Positions 10,835 through 21,790 of a stretch of DNA of 64,000 nt are shown here, piece by piece (within the stretch, counting starts at the first letter, position 1; every line of letters begins with the position of its first letter). The position numbers and the translations under genes were made by a program. Location: assembly GCA_002189035.1 (NCBI GenBank), contig NEEC01000007.1, positions 2,976,001 to 3,040,000 of the forward strand, written 5' to 3'. The notes under the pieces are model-generated. The model saw only the letters and a list, made by a program, of their open reading frames with translations, was not told where the DNA came from and made no database searches. The DNA comes from Utricularia gibba (Eukaryota > Streptophyta > Magnoliopsida > Lamiales > Lentibulariaceae).

Positions 10835-13071
10835 ATGGGTAGGAGATCTAGTGAACTAAACATCCCCTCTCTTCGCATTCGGTACTCGATCCCTGATGAG
10901 TACCAGCTTTCTCATGCTCGGGACACTGAAATCCCTTGAGGGGTAGGTGAGGACCCCCTGCCTCCGTTCAGTCTTCCAATTCCGGTTGCCTATTTCGAAA
11001 GCGGTTTACACTTCCCTCTTCACCCTTTAATAGTCCGTATTCTCTATACCTTTGCAATCCCGATTTACTGCCTCGCCCCGAATTCCATATTCTGCTTTAC
11101 CACTTTCCTTTTCTATTCGGCCGGTATGGATCCGGTTATGACTCTGGTAGACTCATGTCATCTCTTCAAGATAGCCGTTCGTAAAGCCAAGTCCCCGATG
11201 GATGGCCGATCTCATTTTCAATTCCACCGATTCGAAGATAACCCCAACTTTGTTGTTAAAGCCCCCGATACCCACCATGATTGGTGGTCTTCTTTCGTTT
11301 GGATAGCTCCCCCTTTGGGTTTTCGATGGAACTTCCCAATCGATCCCCCAACTCCTTTCAGGATCAAGATCTTTGATGCGTATCGTTCTTCTTCCGAATC
11401 TCGCGAAGTCCTTTATGAGAGGCTTAGTCGAGGCTCAGTTCGGTATGAGTCTCGTGCCTTGATGTTCTCGGGTGAGTCGTTGAAAAGATTAGGTATTATC
11501 GGTCGTTCTCGAGACCTCCATTGGCCCGATATCATTCCTTTCGACGACACCGATTCGAGAAGCCTTCGTCTTAGCCCCTCTTCATCCTTCCCTCTTGTTT
11601 CGGCTTCACCTCCGATCCCCACCTGTTCAAACCGGGGCCCCCAAGAAAAAGAAGAGGGTTAAGGCAGTTGTGCACAAACCCTCAAAGAGGCAAAGAGGTA
11701 GTCGGGTTCAACTTTCCCGAGTCTCAGAATCGGAACTATGCCTTATTACTTTTCCTACTTTCGTTTTCAGCTGAAGAGATGGGCTCGAAGAAGCTCTCTG
11801 GAAGATTCGGTGATGGCGCGGTTCTCTGCCGAGATGCAGAGGATGCAGGAACCCGAGGAGCCCTCCCCTGCACCAGTCTGTCTCCTATTTAACAGTTACC
11901 GCGAATTCCCGATTATAACCTTTTTTCGGTTTTTCTTTCAAGCTGATATGATTGGAGCTCAGCTGGATGCCGTTGATCCTTCCTCGGTGGAAGATCAAGT
12001 AGTAGAAGTCTCCGAGATCCGAGAGTTGACTCCCCGTCCTTCAGCCGGGAAAGGGAAAGAGAAACTTCCTCCATCACCCGATCTCAGCGATACTCCCATT
12101 CTTGATGCAAGATTCTTTTCGGCTGGTGCTTCAACATCGGCTCCTCCAATCGAGTTACAGAGGGATTCTGCCCTCGTAGAAGTAAGGGACAACCCGGTGC
12201 TTCCTCTACCCTCAATTCCAGCTGAACTAAGGGGAATCCTGGATGGAGCTATGTCTAGTACCTCGGATGTTCGGCCGAAGACAGTACTTGAAGGGATCTG
12301 GCAGGTACGTATCTCGTTTCCTCTTCTAAATTCTAAGTAGTCGGTCTTTGACTTGGAATATTCTTTCAGGCATTGACTCTTGGGTGGGGAATGATTAGAG
12401 AGATTGGTTCTCAATCGGAGGCAGTCTCTCGGCTTCAAGCCCAGGTTGTGGCTCAGAACGCCCAGATAAAGTTGTTGGAGGAGGAGGGGAGTTCGCTGAA
12501 GACCGTTTTAGGGAAATGCAGTCGCCAAGAGGAAGAACTGCGGAATGTGATCGAGGAAATGAGAAAGGCGGTTGACGATGCTAAATCGGAGAGAGAGGGC
12601 TTCAAAGTCCGATTTGAAGAGGCAGAAGCGGACTTAGAGAATGTCAGGGGCCGCATTTCAGCACTGGAGGCCGAATTATTTGATCGAGAAGCATCTCGGC
12701 AGGGTCTTCTGGATGACTTTGTCAACTCGGCTTGTTTTTCCGAACTCTCCGATATCTATGCAGGAGATTTAATCGGATTACTTCTATACCGTCAGAGACG
12801 ATAGTTCAGCCGGGAATTTGGGCTTTCAATCATGGATCCGCGCTTCGACACGATAAACCCCTTGACGAAGGATGAGAACATGCTTGATGTTATCGCGGAT
12901 ACTTTCCAGGCCCCGGAGTTCGGGTTTGAAGCTGATCGAGAGCGGCTGATTGCGCTAATTCGGGCGAGGATAGGGCGAGAGAATGACGCCAAGTTAAGGG
13001 CCAGGATGGAGCGACATACCGGTTCCTCTACCAATCCTCCCATTAATCCCCCATCTCCTCCAGCACTTTAG
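10835..13071 (+). pseudogene. Antisense accessory gene (Transposase_28-like, 'putative gypsy type transposon') of the Tat-like element
   Basis: Runs opposite to pol. The ATG at 10835 opens a frame interrupted by one in-frame TGA (10937-10939) and continuing to ~11640. It includes FESGLHFPLHPLIVRIL and the WWSSFVWIAPPLGFRW block characteristic of plant Tat accessory ORFs. A basic NLS-like KKKKRVK follows after a frameshift near 11615. Later exons follow acceptors near 11770 and ~11941. The clearest intron is 12305-12369 (GTACGT...TTTCAG). The last exon (12370-13071) is a long heptad-rich coiled coil with one in-frame TAG at 12802, ending TAA/TAG-side at 13071. Function unknown; such ORFs are known from Retand/Grande-type elements. 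Confidence 0.72.
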
Positions 13072-13892
13072 TGACTTTTTTTAACTTGATGTGTTTTCCC
13101 CCTTCTGTGGGGCTTCTCGAACATTTTTGATATCCCGATTTGGGATTTCCTTTTGATTTGCTCCACTTTTTTGCGTATCATTTCTGCCTTTGATGATATC
13201 ACATTTCGGGGGAAGCCCCGAGTTGGTTTGTTATGTCTATCACGTGTTTAGGCTTGGAAAGTTCGCCTACGCTTTTGTGATCCGGGGGTGGGAGTCTTTT
13301 CGCCAACCCTTTGGTTGGGTTTTTTGATTTTTGTTTGCCTTAGTATTTCTTCATGCGTGCTGAACCGTTGCTAAGGAAGTAGGTCGGAACCCCTCATGGG
13401 TTGAGCGACTTCCCCAATTTGGAAGGGCCCTCTTCTGGCCGAACCCCATTGTTTTGAACATGGGTGGATTTGCTTTGGGTGCACTTGTCGTCTCGAGATT
13501 TCGACGATAAAGTCAATACTTAAGAGCTTTTTGGGGCTTACGCGTGCGGTTTACAGGAACCAGTGCCCGAATTATACGAGGGCTTATTCTTGCCACCGAC
13601 TTATGCCTGGGTTTTGGGAGATCACATGTACATACATCGGGGGAGATCCCGAGTTGATTTGTTGTATCCCGCAGGGGGTGCCGATTTAGGGGATTTACCT
13701 GGGTTCGCGTTGCTTGGCCAGGGCTTGTGGTTTAGATCTTTAAGGGTCTGCCTGGGCTTACGCGACTCGGCCAGGGCTTATGGTTTCGTTTACTCATCTC
13801 CACTCTGGAGGAATTTACAGGCGCTTGAGTGTTTTGAGGGAGAGAATACCGGATTCTGCGCAATCCTATGATGGAGATTGTCATTGAGCCAG
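13072..13892. other. Spacer between accessory gene and integrase
   Basis: GC-richer element DNA without a convincing protein. It has short repeated phrases such as CGGGG(G/A)A..CCCGAGTTG near 13207 and 13640, and CCAGGGCTTGTGGTTT / CCAGGGCTTATGGTTT near 13721 and 13771. It probably holds the 3' UTRs of both converging transcripts. Confidence 0.5.
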
Positions 13893-15023
13893 TTAGGTAT
13901 AGAATTTCCTTAGGTGTGATGCATTCCACGACCTTGAGAATTCCACGCCGTCTAATTGTTCTAGACGATACGCTCCTTTTCCGATTACCCTTGAAATCCG
14001 ATAAGGGCCTTCCCACTTGCGATCTAATTTTCCAACATGTCTCTGTGGTTGAATGCTTTGGAGCACCAAATCTCCCTCAGAGAATTCTCTTGGAGACACC
14101 GACTTGTTATATCGCTTCTCCGTTCTTCTTTGATGAGCCCCTAGTCGGCTATAGACATTTTGCCGTTTTTCTTCCAACAGCTCCAACTCCAACTTTCGTA
14201 GGTCGGCATTCTCTTTTTCGTTGTAATGCTCTACCTGATAGCTTTTCAGGGTTAGTTCGATAGGGCATATGGCTTCCGAACCGTAAACCAATAAGAATGG
14301 GGATTCTTCTGTGGTGGTTCGAGGGGTGGTGCGATATGACCACAACACTTCATCCAAGCGATCTGCCCATGATCCTCCAAAATCTTCAAGCTTAGTCTTC
14401 ATACCTAACCTGAGCGTTCGATTCGTTACCTCTGTGAGACTATTGCTCTGCGGGTGATACACTGAGGTGAAGTTGTGCTTGACCGTATATTTATCCAGGA
14501 ATTCCTCCATTTTTCCTCCAGCGAATTGGGTTCCATTATCGGTCACTAGTTCTTGAGGAATCCCGAACCGGATGAAGATATTTCTCCACAGAAATCAAAT
14601 AACGGTTTCCTCTGATATTTTTCCCACGGCTTCAACCTCCACCCATTTGGAGAAATATTCGACCGCCACGATGACAAATTTCCTTTGGCCTGAGGTTTGG
14701 GGGAACGGCCCCATAACATCCACTCCACATCTATCGAACGGGCACGAGAATGGAAGAGAAGTCAGGTTATGTACCGGCTTTCTCAGTGTACTCGCGTGGT
14801 ATTGGCATACTTTGCATTTCTTTACCATTTCGGTAATATCCCACTCCATAGTTGGCCAATAATACCCGGTTCTCAGGGCTTTCCTGCATAAGGATCGTAT
14901 TCCGACGTGGCTGCCACATTCCCCTTCGTGCAGATCGGTTATGAGTTCTTGAGAATGCTTCGCCCCGATACACCTCAAGAGGGATCCATCTAGGGATCTG
15001 CGATAGAGAATTCCATTTACCAA
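13893..15023 (-). pseudogene. Integrase of the Tat-like element
   Basis: Minus strand in two frames. 14595-15023 has the H..H...C..C zinc finger (…GSHVGIRSLCRKALRTGYYWP…KCKVCQ) and the first catalytic Asp in the VDVMGPFPQ block. 13893-14546 has the second Asp (TDNGTQF), the Glu block (PQSNSLTEVTNRTL) and the C-terminal GKLDRKWEGPYRI module. The frame change lies near 14546-14595. The DD-35-E set is visible. Confidence 0.88.
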
Positions 15024-15150
15024 TGTATATCTCTTTGCTCTAATCTCTAACTATCGGGCTTTGGATTTATCAGATGGTGTTTCTCCATTTCGTAGATATC
15101 GGACATAGGGCGATTTCCAATCATCGAGATGGTTCAGCTGTGGTGAGATA

Positions 15151-15741
15151 TCATTTCCTGGTTGCTGGGTAATATAATTCACGGCTCGCAAGGTCACCGA
15201 AGGTTGATCCCGCAACCGAATCATCAACTTCCTTCCTCAGCTCATGAAACCTTGCAGAAAATCGGGCGAGGCTATCTGCGGATATGTTTTCCTCGCGCGC
15301 CACGTGCGACAGGGTGAATTCCTTGAAGGTCTTTGCTAGCTCCTTTACTTGAATATGGTAAATAGCCATGAGGGAGTCATGGGTTTCATATTCACCCGAA
15401 AACTGTCCTTGCACAAGTTGCGAATCGGTGTAGACGTTGAGCTCCGCAACTCCTAGTTCCTTGGAAATTTTCATTCCTTCGATCAAGGCTTCATATTCGG
15501 CCACATTGTTGGAGGCTGGGAATAAGAATTTCACCGTGATATAAATGTGTTCCCCATCCTGGGTTCGGATGTCTATTCCTCCTCCAGCGCCGTTGTATGT
15601 CGAGCCATCAACGTGCATGGCCCATCGATCATTGGCTTCCACAAAACGATCTATAGGTCTGGTCATTTCGACCACAAAATCGGCAAGGGGTTGGGCCTTG
15701 ATTGATGTTCTTGATTTAAACTCAATATCCATTGTACTCAA
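15151..15741 (-). pseudogene. RNase H (archaeal-type second copy region) of the Tat-like element
   Basis: Minus strand. Contains MHVDGSTYNGAGGGI (first catalytic Asp), NNVAEYEALIEG (Glu), VYTDSQLV (Asp) and HVAREENISADSLAR (the last Asp). This is the RNase H typical of Tat-lineage pol, lying between RT and integrase. It is separated from RT by a stop at ~15805. Confidence 0.85.
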
Positions 15742-15804
15742 TTCGACCGCCCATTTGGCAATCCTTTCGGAAATCTCTGGTCGAGATAGAATATTCTTCA
15801 GAGG

Positions 15805-17176
15805 CTAATTGGTGAATACCACAATGTGCCGATCTTGGAAATATGACCTCAGTTTTGTAGCCGCCATCTTTAGAGCCCAGATGGATTTTTCTGTCACTAT
15901 ATAACGGGTTTCGGCTGGTAACAGAACCTTGCTCACATAATACACCGGCAAGTATTTATCTGCCGAAATGGTTGTCAAGACCGCGCTGACTGCAACGGGC
16001 AATATAGACAGATATAGCCTTAAGGGCTCTCCTGCTTTCGGAGCCACAAGAAGCGGGGGGGGGGGGGATGAGAGATATCCCTTGAGTTTTTTGAAGGCAA
16101 TCTGGAAATCCTCGTTCCATTCTAAAGCGTTTCCCTTTCGCAAGACCTTGAAGAAGGATGCCGACTTATCAGCTGACCGAGATATGAAACGGCTGAGGGC
16201 AACCAATTTACCCGTGAGGCTCTGGTACTCCTTGATTGTCCTTAGGGGTTGCATTTCGCATATTGCCTTAATCTTCTCGGGGTCAGCCTCGATTCCCCTC
16301 TCCGATATGTAATGTCCCAGAAATTTTCCACTTCGCACCCCGAAGCAACATTTCAGTGGGTTGAGTTTTAACCCGTATGACCGGCACAGAGAGAAGCAAG
16401 AATCCAAATATGCTAAGTGGTCTTCTTCATTCATAGATTTTACGATCATGTCGTCCACATATACCTCCATTGAGGTACCAATTTTAGAAGAGAATATTTT
16501 ATTTACCAACCTTTGATAAGTCGCGCCAGCATTCTTTAAACCGAAAGGCATTGTCACATAGCAGTAAACCCCATCCTTGGTGTAGAAGGTGGTTTTCGGT
16601 TGGTCTCTCTTAGCAACGAAAATTTGATGGTATCCCGAATAGGCATCCATGGTGCTCAGGAATCGGGATTCGGCAATGGCGTCCACTAGCTTGTCAATCT
16701 TCGGCAAAGGATAAGGTTCCCTTTCGCAGCAAGCATTGAGGTCGGTGAAGTCAATGCACATCCTCCATTTTCCCCGGGCTTCGGGACGACGACTGGGTTA
16801 GCTACCCACTCGGAGTATTGGATCTCCTTCACATAACCAGCTTCCAAGAGCTCCCTTGTTTTTTCCTTGATAATTCGGCACTTTTCCTCTGAGAAATGCC
16901 GTTGCTTCTGCCGAACCGGTTTTGCCCCGGGTAGGTATCAATGTGGTGCTCGGCAACGGATCGATCAATGCCTACAAAGTCTGCAGCAGTCCAGGCAAAG
17001 ATATTGGCGTTCCTCATCAAAAGTTCAACTAACCTCTTCTCAAATTCCATGTCCAGATTGGCATCAATGCGGGTGGCTTTCTGCGGATCTTCTGGTACTA
17101 GTCGTACCGACTTGTGCCCTACCGGTTCCATTGCTTGTCTGGGGGGTTCTTGGGGCTCCTTTTCTACCATCATCAC
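15805..17176 (-). pseudogene. Reverse transcriptase of the Tat-like element
   Basis: Minus strand. 15805-16761 carries the RT palm and connection: MCIDFTDLNACC, MPFGLKNAGATYQRL, the catalytic YVDDM, LKLNPLKCCFGV and FLGHYIS, then the first RNase H-like domain (YLPVYYVSKVLLPAETRY). 16829-17176 supplies the N-terminal approach. A frameshift lies near 16762-16829. A 12-13 bp G run at ~16056-16067 falls inside the coding region as a proline stretch and may be a length error. Confidence 0.9.
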
Positions 17177-17808
17177 TCTCGGCTTTTTCGCGCAAGGATC
17201 TCGACAGGAAGATACTTAACAGGACCGGGCGGTTGGTTGGTCGATACCCATCGTGCAAATGCCTTAGGTGTCGAGAATTTAATTTTCAAATGCACAGTGG
17301 AGGGTAACATACCGAATTGGTTGATGCTAGGTCGCCCGAGGATGATGTTGTACGAGACCTCTGAATCCATGATTAAGAATTCCAACCTCTCGGTTCGGTT
17401 CCGCCCTGCCGCTCCAAACGTCACGGGCAAGGTTATTTTCCCGATAGTTTGTATAGCCCGCTGGTCAAACGCGTACAATTCCATGCGCACATGGCGGATA
17501 CTTCCCTCATTAGATGACGCCAGTAACTCGGCTACTTCCTTCTTCATGATGTTGCATGAGGATCCTTGATCGATGAGAATTCTCCTTACTTTGATGCTCC
17601 CGCATATTCCCGATACCACCAAGGGCTCATCTCTCGTGGCTGGGCCGATCAGGACGTCTCTGTCGGAGAAGCTGATCTCCTCCTTTTCCCAAGCGGCTTT
17701 TTCAATTGGACCATTCCCGATCTCGAAAATTTCTCCTCTTCTGGCTTCATCCAAATATCTCTTCCGTGCTTTTCTGGATACATCTATTTCGGTTCCTCCG
17801 GATATCAT
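17173..17808 (-). pseudogene. Aspartic protease of the Tat-like element
   Basis: Minus strand. The active-site block reads ILIDQGSSCNIM, with Q where other members have T/S or another residue between D and G; the ILGRPSIN block near the C-terminus is the second signature of this retropepsin family. It overlaps the RT frame by 4 bp, as in pol polyproteins. Confidence 0.85.
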
Positions 17809-18039
17809 ATGGATTTCCCGAATATAGGGGGACTACCTTGCATTTGATGGGCATTCCGTGAACTTTCTGGTCTGTCTTGTCCTCCGGGATTTGGTTCTCT
17901 GTTGTCTCTCGAGATCACCATTGCTAGTTTTGGGGGGAATTTCGGATATCGGTTCCCCTCATTCCTCGTTCGTTCGTTACGTCCTCTTTTCCAGTCCGTC
18001 GTTGACGTGGGGTTCCGTACCGCATTGTTTATCCCCCGC

Positions 18040-19332
18040 TTGCATGATATTGCTCGATCATCCTCTTCATTACTCGGCAGTCAGCAGTTTCATGCCCGGT
18101 GGTCTTGTGTATTTCGCAGTAGGCGTCCATTCTGGTTGGTTCCACCTGATACACTTCACGGCACTTATTCACCCTGGGCCCCGGTTAGGTTGGGTGTCTT
18201 GTTGCGGGATTGGGCGGAGCTCCACGCGGCCTTTCATCTCGGCTCTGAGGTCGTCGTCAACTCGGATATACTTCATGATTTTCCTTAGCAATTCTCCGAG
18301 ATCCTTTGGTGGGGACTTCGATAGACTCTGTCCCAATTTCGACGTTCCTAAGGCCCGCTTCATTATTTCCACCCTTTCCTTCAAATCCAACTGGACGTCT
18401 TGCACCAAGCAGTTGAATCGGTCGATGAATTTCCTCAAGCTTTCTCTACTGTGATCATACCGAATGGAGTACAACGCTGCCTTTGATGGTGGGGCCTCGA
18501 TGTTGACAGCATATCGGGTGGTGAAGAGTAGCACCAACTCCCGATAGGATCCCACGCTACATGGTTCTAACTGTTTGAACCAGATCTTGGCTCCCTTCTG
18601 GAGCGAGCAGGCAAACAACTTACACTTCATGGCTTCGGAGTGCTGGACCGTGGCCATCCTCATGTCGAAGTCGGTAACGTGAGATATAGGGTCTCCCTTC
18701 CCATCGTAGGTGGGCAGTCCATCGGGGACTCTGAATCCCCTTTCGGGCTCCTCTCGGATCAACTCATCGGAGAAAGGATCAAAACGAAGTGCAGGGGTCC
18801 TCGCAGTTCCTTCAACACTATTCTTCAAGGCTAGATCAATGTCGGCAAGGACATCTCCTCTTCCGGTGCGGACATTCTGGTCAAAAGCATCCCTGAAGCC
18901 CCTACTCTCTTTCTTTCCCGGTGGCGTTCGAGCGGTGATGAGCTTTCGTCTTTCCCGGATCTGATCCAATTCTCTTTTCAGCTCTTCTTCCCTTTCTTCC
19001 AAGATTTTTCCAGCCATGTTTTCCCTATCAGTTCATGGCTCATATATGACTTGGTTACGCCTCTTTCTTCGCAGCATCTCCTCCTCGGTTTCGGATTCAG
19101 TCTCCGTGTCCGGGGGGTAATCCGGAATAAGAGGTTGTTTCTCCGTTCGTGATGCAGTTTCGGGTGTTCCCTCCTGGGCTTTAGAGTTGAGGCCTAAAGG
19201 TGCCCGGAGGTCGGCGAGGATTTCCGTTAGCAGGGCTTTCAGTTGCTCCCTGCTAGTGATCATAAGGCCGAGGTCTCGCGCGTCGGCACTTCCGTCCTGA
19301 GTCGGGTTGGTGGCTGTGCTATTTTCCGCCAT
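18040..19332 (-). pseudogene. Gag of the Tat-like element with zinc knuckle
   Basis: Minus strand. 19033-19332 is the N-terminal leader. 18169-19017 is the capsid (retrotrans_gag) with GLPTYDGKGDPISHV and GAKIWFKQL. Around 18060-18115 a different frame encodes a zinc-knuckle-like CEIHKTTGHETADC (C-x2-H...GH-x4-C). The frames are broken by a stop between the two large ORFs and a shift before the knuckle. Confidence 0.88.
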
Positions 19333-19390
19333 GACCCGTGATTAACAGGTGGTTCCTGTGGGTTTCTCGAGTGGGGCTGTGGAACGTGGT

Positions 19391-19405
19391 CCACGGTGGG
19401 CGCCA
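19391..19405 (-). other. Primer binding site, tRNA-Lys type
   Basis: Minus strand reads TGGCGCCCACCGTGG, four bases from the 5' LTR end. It is complementary to the 3' end of plant tRNA-Lys as I recall that sequence. Confidence 0.75.
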
Positions 19406-19409
19406 AAAA

Positions 19410-19897
19410 TGTTATGAGTGAAATTGGTATCGGGTGGGAAGCCGATTTAAGATGATAGGTGCGATCGGGAATGCCACACTTAGTCACGTTCTTCACAGTT
19501 GGTACGATTGAAATAAGAGTGAGCAAGGATTTTTTACGTGGAAACCGCCGGAAAGCGGAAAAACCACAGAGCTGTCGGAGCTCGCCGGAAAAGATCTTCA
19601 CTAGATGGAGGTCGCGAAGAGGAGAATACAAATTGAAGAAATCTTTTCTTGTCCAACCCGCTTTTTGTCGTAATTCCTTCTATTTGTCGGCTGCTTCCTA
19701 CGCCTGCTATAAGATCTCGCTTTTCAGATATCGGCCGCCTGTTATGCCGTAAGTCGGCCGCTTTTCAAACTATATCGTCTGGCTACTCCTGTCAGATTTC
19801 TGTCAGATATCGATCTGCCGACTGGCATTATCCCCTCAGGATCTCTTTTGGCAGTCTTTTAGGAACCGATTACCCTTGACCGATTTTTCCCCTATCA
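19410..19897 (-). repeat. 5' LTR of the Tat-like element (488 bp)
   Basis: Begins in element orientation TGATAGGGG and ends ATAACA next to the PBS. Relative to the other LTR it lacks ~41 bp that start inside the TATA box, so this promoter LTR reads CTATTTG on the plus strand and has no TATAAATA. Followed on the right by GGGTA. Confidence 0.93.
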
Positions 19898-19902
19898 GGG
19901 TA

Positions 19903-20498
19903 AATTTGAAGCTCATTCTTAGGACCTAGTTTTTATATTGTGATCATTGTGGCCATGAATTTGCGACGATACTCTTCTAGACTTGTTTCAACTAGGAGTT
20001 AGCTAATTTACTCATGCTCGATCCGTGATTTCTAGGGCCAAACTGCCAGTTACAATGATGTTTGAATTCTGACCAAATCAACTCATAATATTTATTCTAG
20101 ATCTAGATAAACCAATCTTGTGCAGAGCTCTCCAACTGTGCAGCCACAACTGCAACTTTGATTTCCTCTAGGGTTTTAAGATACTTGAACACTTGCTCAC
20201 AATGATTGAGCCATCGTAATGGGCTAGTGGAGCCGTCGTATTTAGGGATCTTCAGCCAGAGAGGTTAGATTCCTATCCTTTTAGTTGAATAGCTAGATTC
20301 ACTCTTATGGGTTCTGTTGGTATTTGAAGTCTCCACCATAGCTTCTTGAGTAGTTGAGTGCAAGCATGTTTCTAGTGTTAACGTCTGCATCTCCTGGAGA
20401 AGCTCATCCTTAGTTTCCAGAAGCATGCTCTTAGACAACTCTTTCAGTTTAGATTCCTCCATGACACAAGCCATAGGAGTTTGTTCTAATACCAAAGT
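19903..20498 (-). pseudogene. Gag N-terminal relic of the old Ty3/gypsy element
   Basis: The segment continues the interrupted element beyond the insertion. The frame at 20265-20624 on the minus strand starts inside the LTR and gives MEESKLKELSKSMLLETKD, a coiled gag leader. Farther left, several frames give pieces resembling the PLxWLNxCEQVFKYLKTLEE capsid pattern. Heavily mutated. Confidence 0.6.
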
Positions 20499-20804
20499 AT
20501 TATGTGCAGAAGTTTGCGAATGAGTAACAGGTCCTTGCATTTGAAAATTAACCAGGATTGAAGACAAAAGCCTAGATGAACTGGGTCTACACACTGAATA
20601 TTTTTTAGGAGCTATGTTAAACAAAAGCTAGAGGTTTCCAAAAAAGCCCTCTATTATAAAATGATGTCTTTTTATATCTTTGACAGTAGCTCTTGGTTGC
20701 TTTCTAGAATAAACTAATAATTATTTGACTTCTTTTCAGCTTGACTTCTTGCTCACTTCAGCTCTTGCTCAAATGTTGTCTCCAACTAGTCATGGGGTGA
20801 ATAA
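20499..20804 (-). repeat. Right (5') LTR of the old Ty3/gypsy element
   Basis: Partner of 5406-5727. The degenerate tRNA-Met-type primer site TGGTATTAGAAC lies on the minus strand just inside it. End coordinates approximate. Confidence 0.72.
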
Positions 20805-21303
20805 GCTCATTTAGCAACTTATTTTATATTTGATTATATTATGTCAAATGGGGTTGTGCTAATGCTTGGAATCCAAAGTTACTTTTGCAAGATAGAAACC
20901 CCCACATTTGAAGTGATTATTTATGTAAAGTCAAATTATCTTTCTCCATGTGAAGCATTTTGATTGATGAATTATATTTTGGCTCTATGGTGAAGTCTTC
21001 AATTTATAATTAGAATTAGGTTGTATCTTTTCATTTCATTGGTAATTTGTATGTATTTGATTTGATTCTTGCATTTGGTAATTGTTATAAAATATGTAGT
21101 TTTTTATGAATTGTAACTTTGAGTTACTATAGAATTTATAAGATGAACCACATTAAATGTGTTGTGTTATTTTTTTTCTAACTTAATAACACAATTTAAA
21201 TTTAAGCCATTAAGTTGAATGCTAGATGTTCAAATATCTTGAATTACACTTTGGCTCCTAGTGAATTTAATAAAGTTTTTGGGTGCAAAACAACTTTTGA
21301 AAT

Positions 21304-21790
21304 GTGAAAAAAAATGTGAAATTAATTTATGAAGAAGTGATAAAGTTGAAAAATAAATCGAATATGCTGATGCATGAATTTGAGATATTCATTATGCTTT
21401 CAAATGAAACTCTCTATAGCATACAACAGAGATTTACTCTTTTGTGCAATAAGATTGAGGTTCTTGGGAAGTCTTTATCAAATGAAAACAAAAACTTCAA
21501 AATCTTGAGAAGTTTGGATGTTTCTTGGACAAGTATTAAGACTACTTTACATGAAACTCTTTATAACGTACATGTATGATTCTAATGAATCTTATTCTGA
21601 TTCTGAATTGGATGATAATGATATTATACTTCTTGTCAAAAAAAAAAATCATTTCTTAAGATCAGGAGTAAGGAAAGGAGAAAGTTGAAAGATCAGAAAA
21701 AGGGAGTAAATTACATGCTATAATTGTAAGAAATCGGTTCATATTCATGCTAATTGCCTTGAATTGTAGGAAAAAGAAAAGAGCCATTAA
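21304..21790 (+). pseudogene. Copia-type gag fragment with CCHC zinc knuckle
   Basis: 21304-21579 matches the UBN2/Copia gag pattern: hydrophobic YExF start, then a motif of the form 'RFTxLxNxxxxLGKxxxNExxxxKILRSL' (here KILRSLDVSW). Downstream in another frame, ~21715-21760, is CYNCKKSVHIHANC, a CX2CX4HX4C zinc knuckle in which the usual Gly before His is Val. No RT or LTR was found nearby, so it is an isolated, truncated copy. Confidence 0.75.

Larger units (their letters stand above)
9831..19902 (-). mobile_element. Tat/Retand-like Ty3/gypsy LTR retrotransposon with antisense accessory gene
   Basis: Element body 9836-19897 (10,062 bp) flanked by a perfect 5-bp duplication GGGTA (9831-9835 and 19898-19902). 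LTRs differ by about 25 substitutions (counted by eye) plus a ~41-bp deletion, so it is moderately old (roughly 5% divergence). Minus-strand order from the right: LTR, PBS, gag, zinc knuckle, protease, RT, RNase H, integrase, then a ~3.5 kb region with a plus-strand accessory gene, PPT, LTR. Integrase upstream of a long 3' region with an antisense ORF is the Tat-lineage layout. All ORFs carry stops or frameshifts; probably non-autonomous now. Confidence 0.93.
5406..20804 (-). mobile_element. Old Ty3/gypsy LTR retrotransposon, interrupted by two later insertions
   Basis: Degenerate LTRs at ~5406-5727 and ~20499-20804 bracket minus-strand gag, protease, RT, RNase H and integrase relics. Without the inserted ~10.07 kb Tat-like element the span is ~5.3 kb; without the ~1.14 kb RNase H insertion as well it is ~4.2 kb. 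Next to the right LTR on the minus strand is TGGTATTAGAAC, two mismatches from a tRNA-Met-type primer site. Stops, frameshifts and diverged LTRs show that it is old. Gene order PR-RT-RH-INT is diagnostic of Ty3/gypsy; the lineage (chromovirus-like, perhaps Reina/Tekay) is a guess. Confidence 0.85.

Noticed and set aside
13563-13871. Plus-strand ORF in the retroelement spacer
   Set aside because: No domain; not joined to the accessory gene by a credible splice site.
16056-16067. G homopolymer as a regulatory G-quadruplex
   Set aside because: It lies within reverse transcriptase coding as a proline run and its length is probably unreliable.
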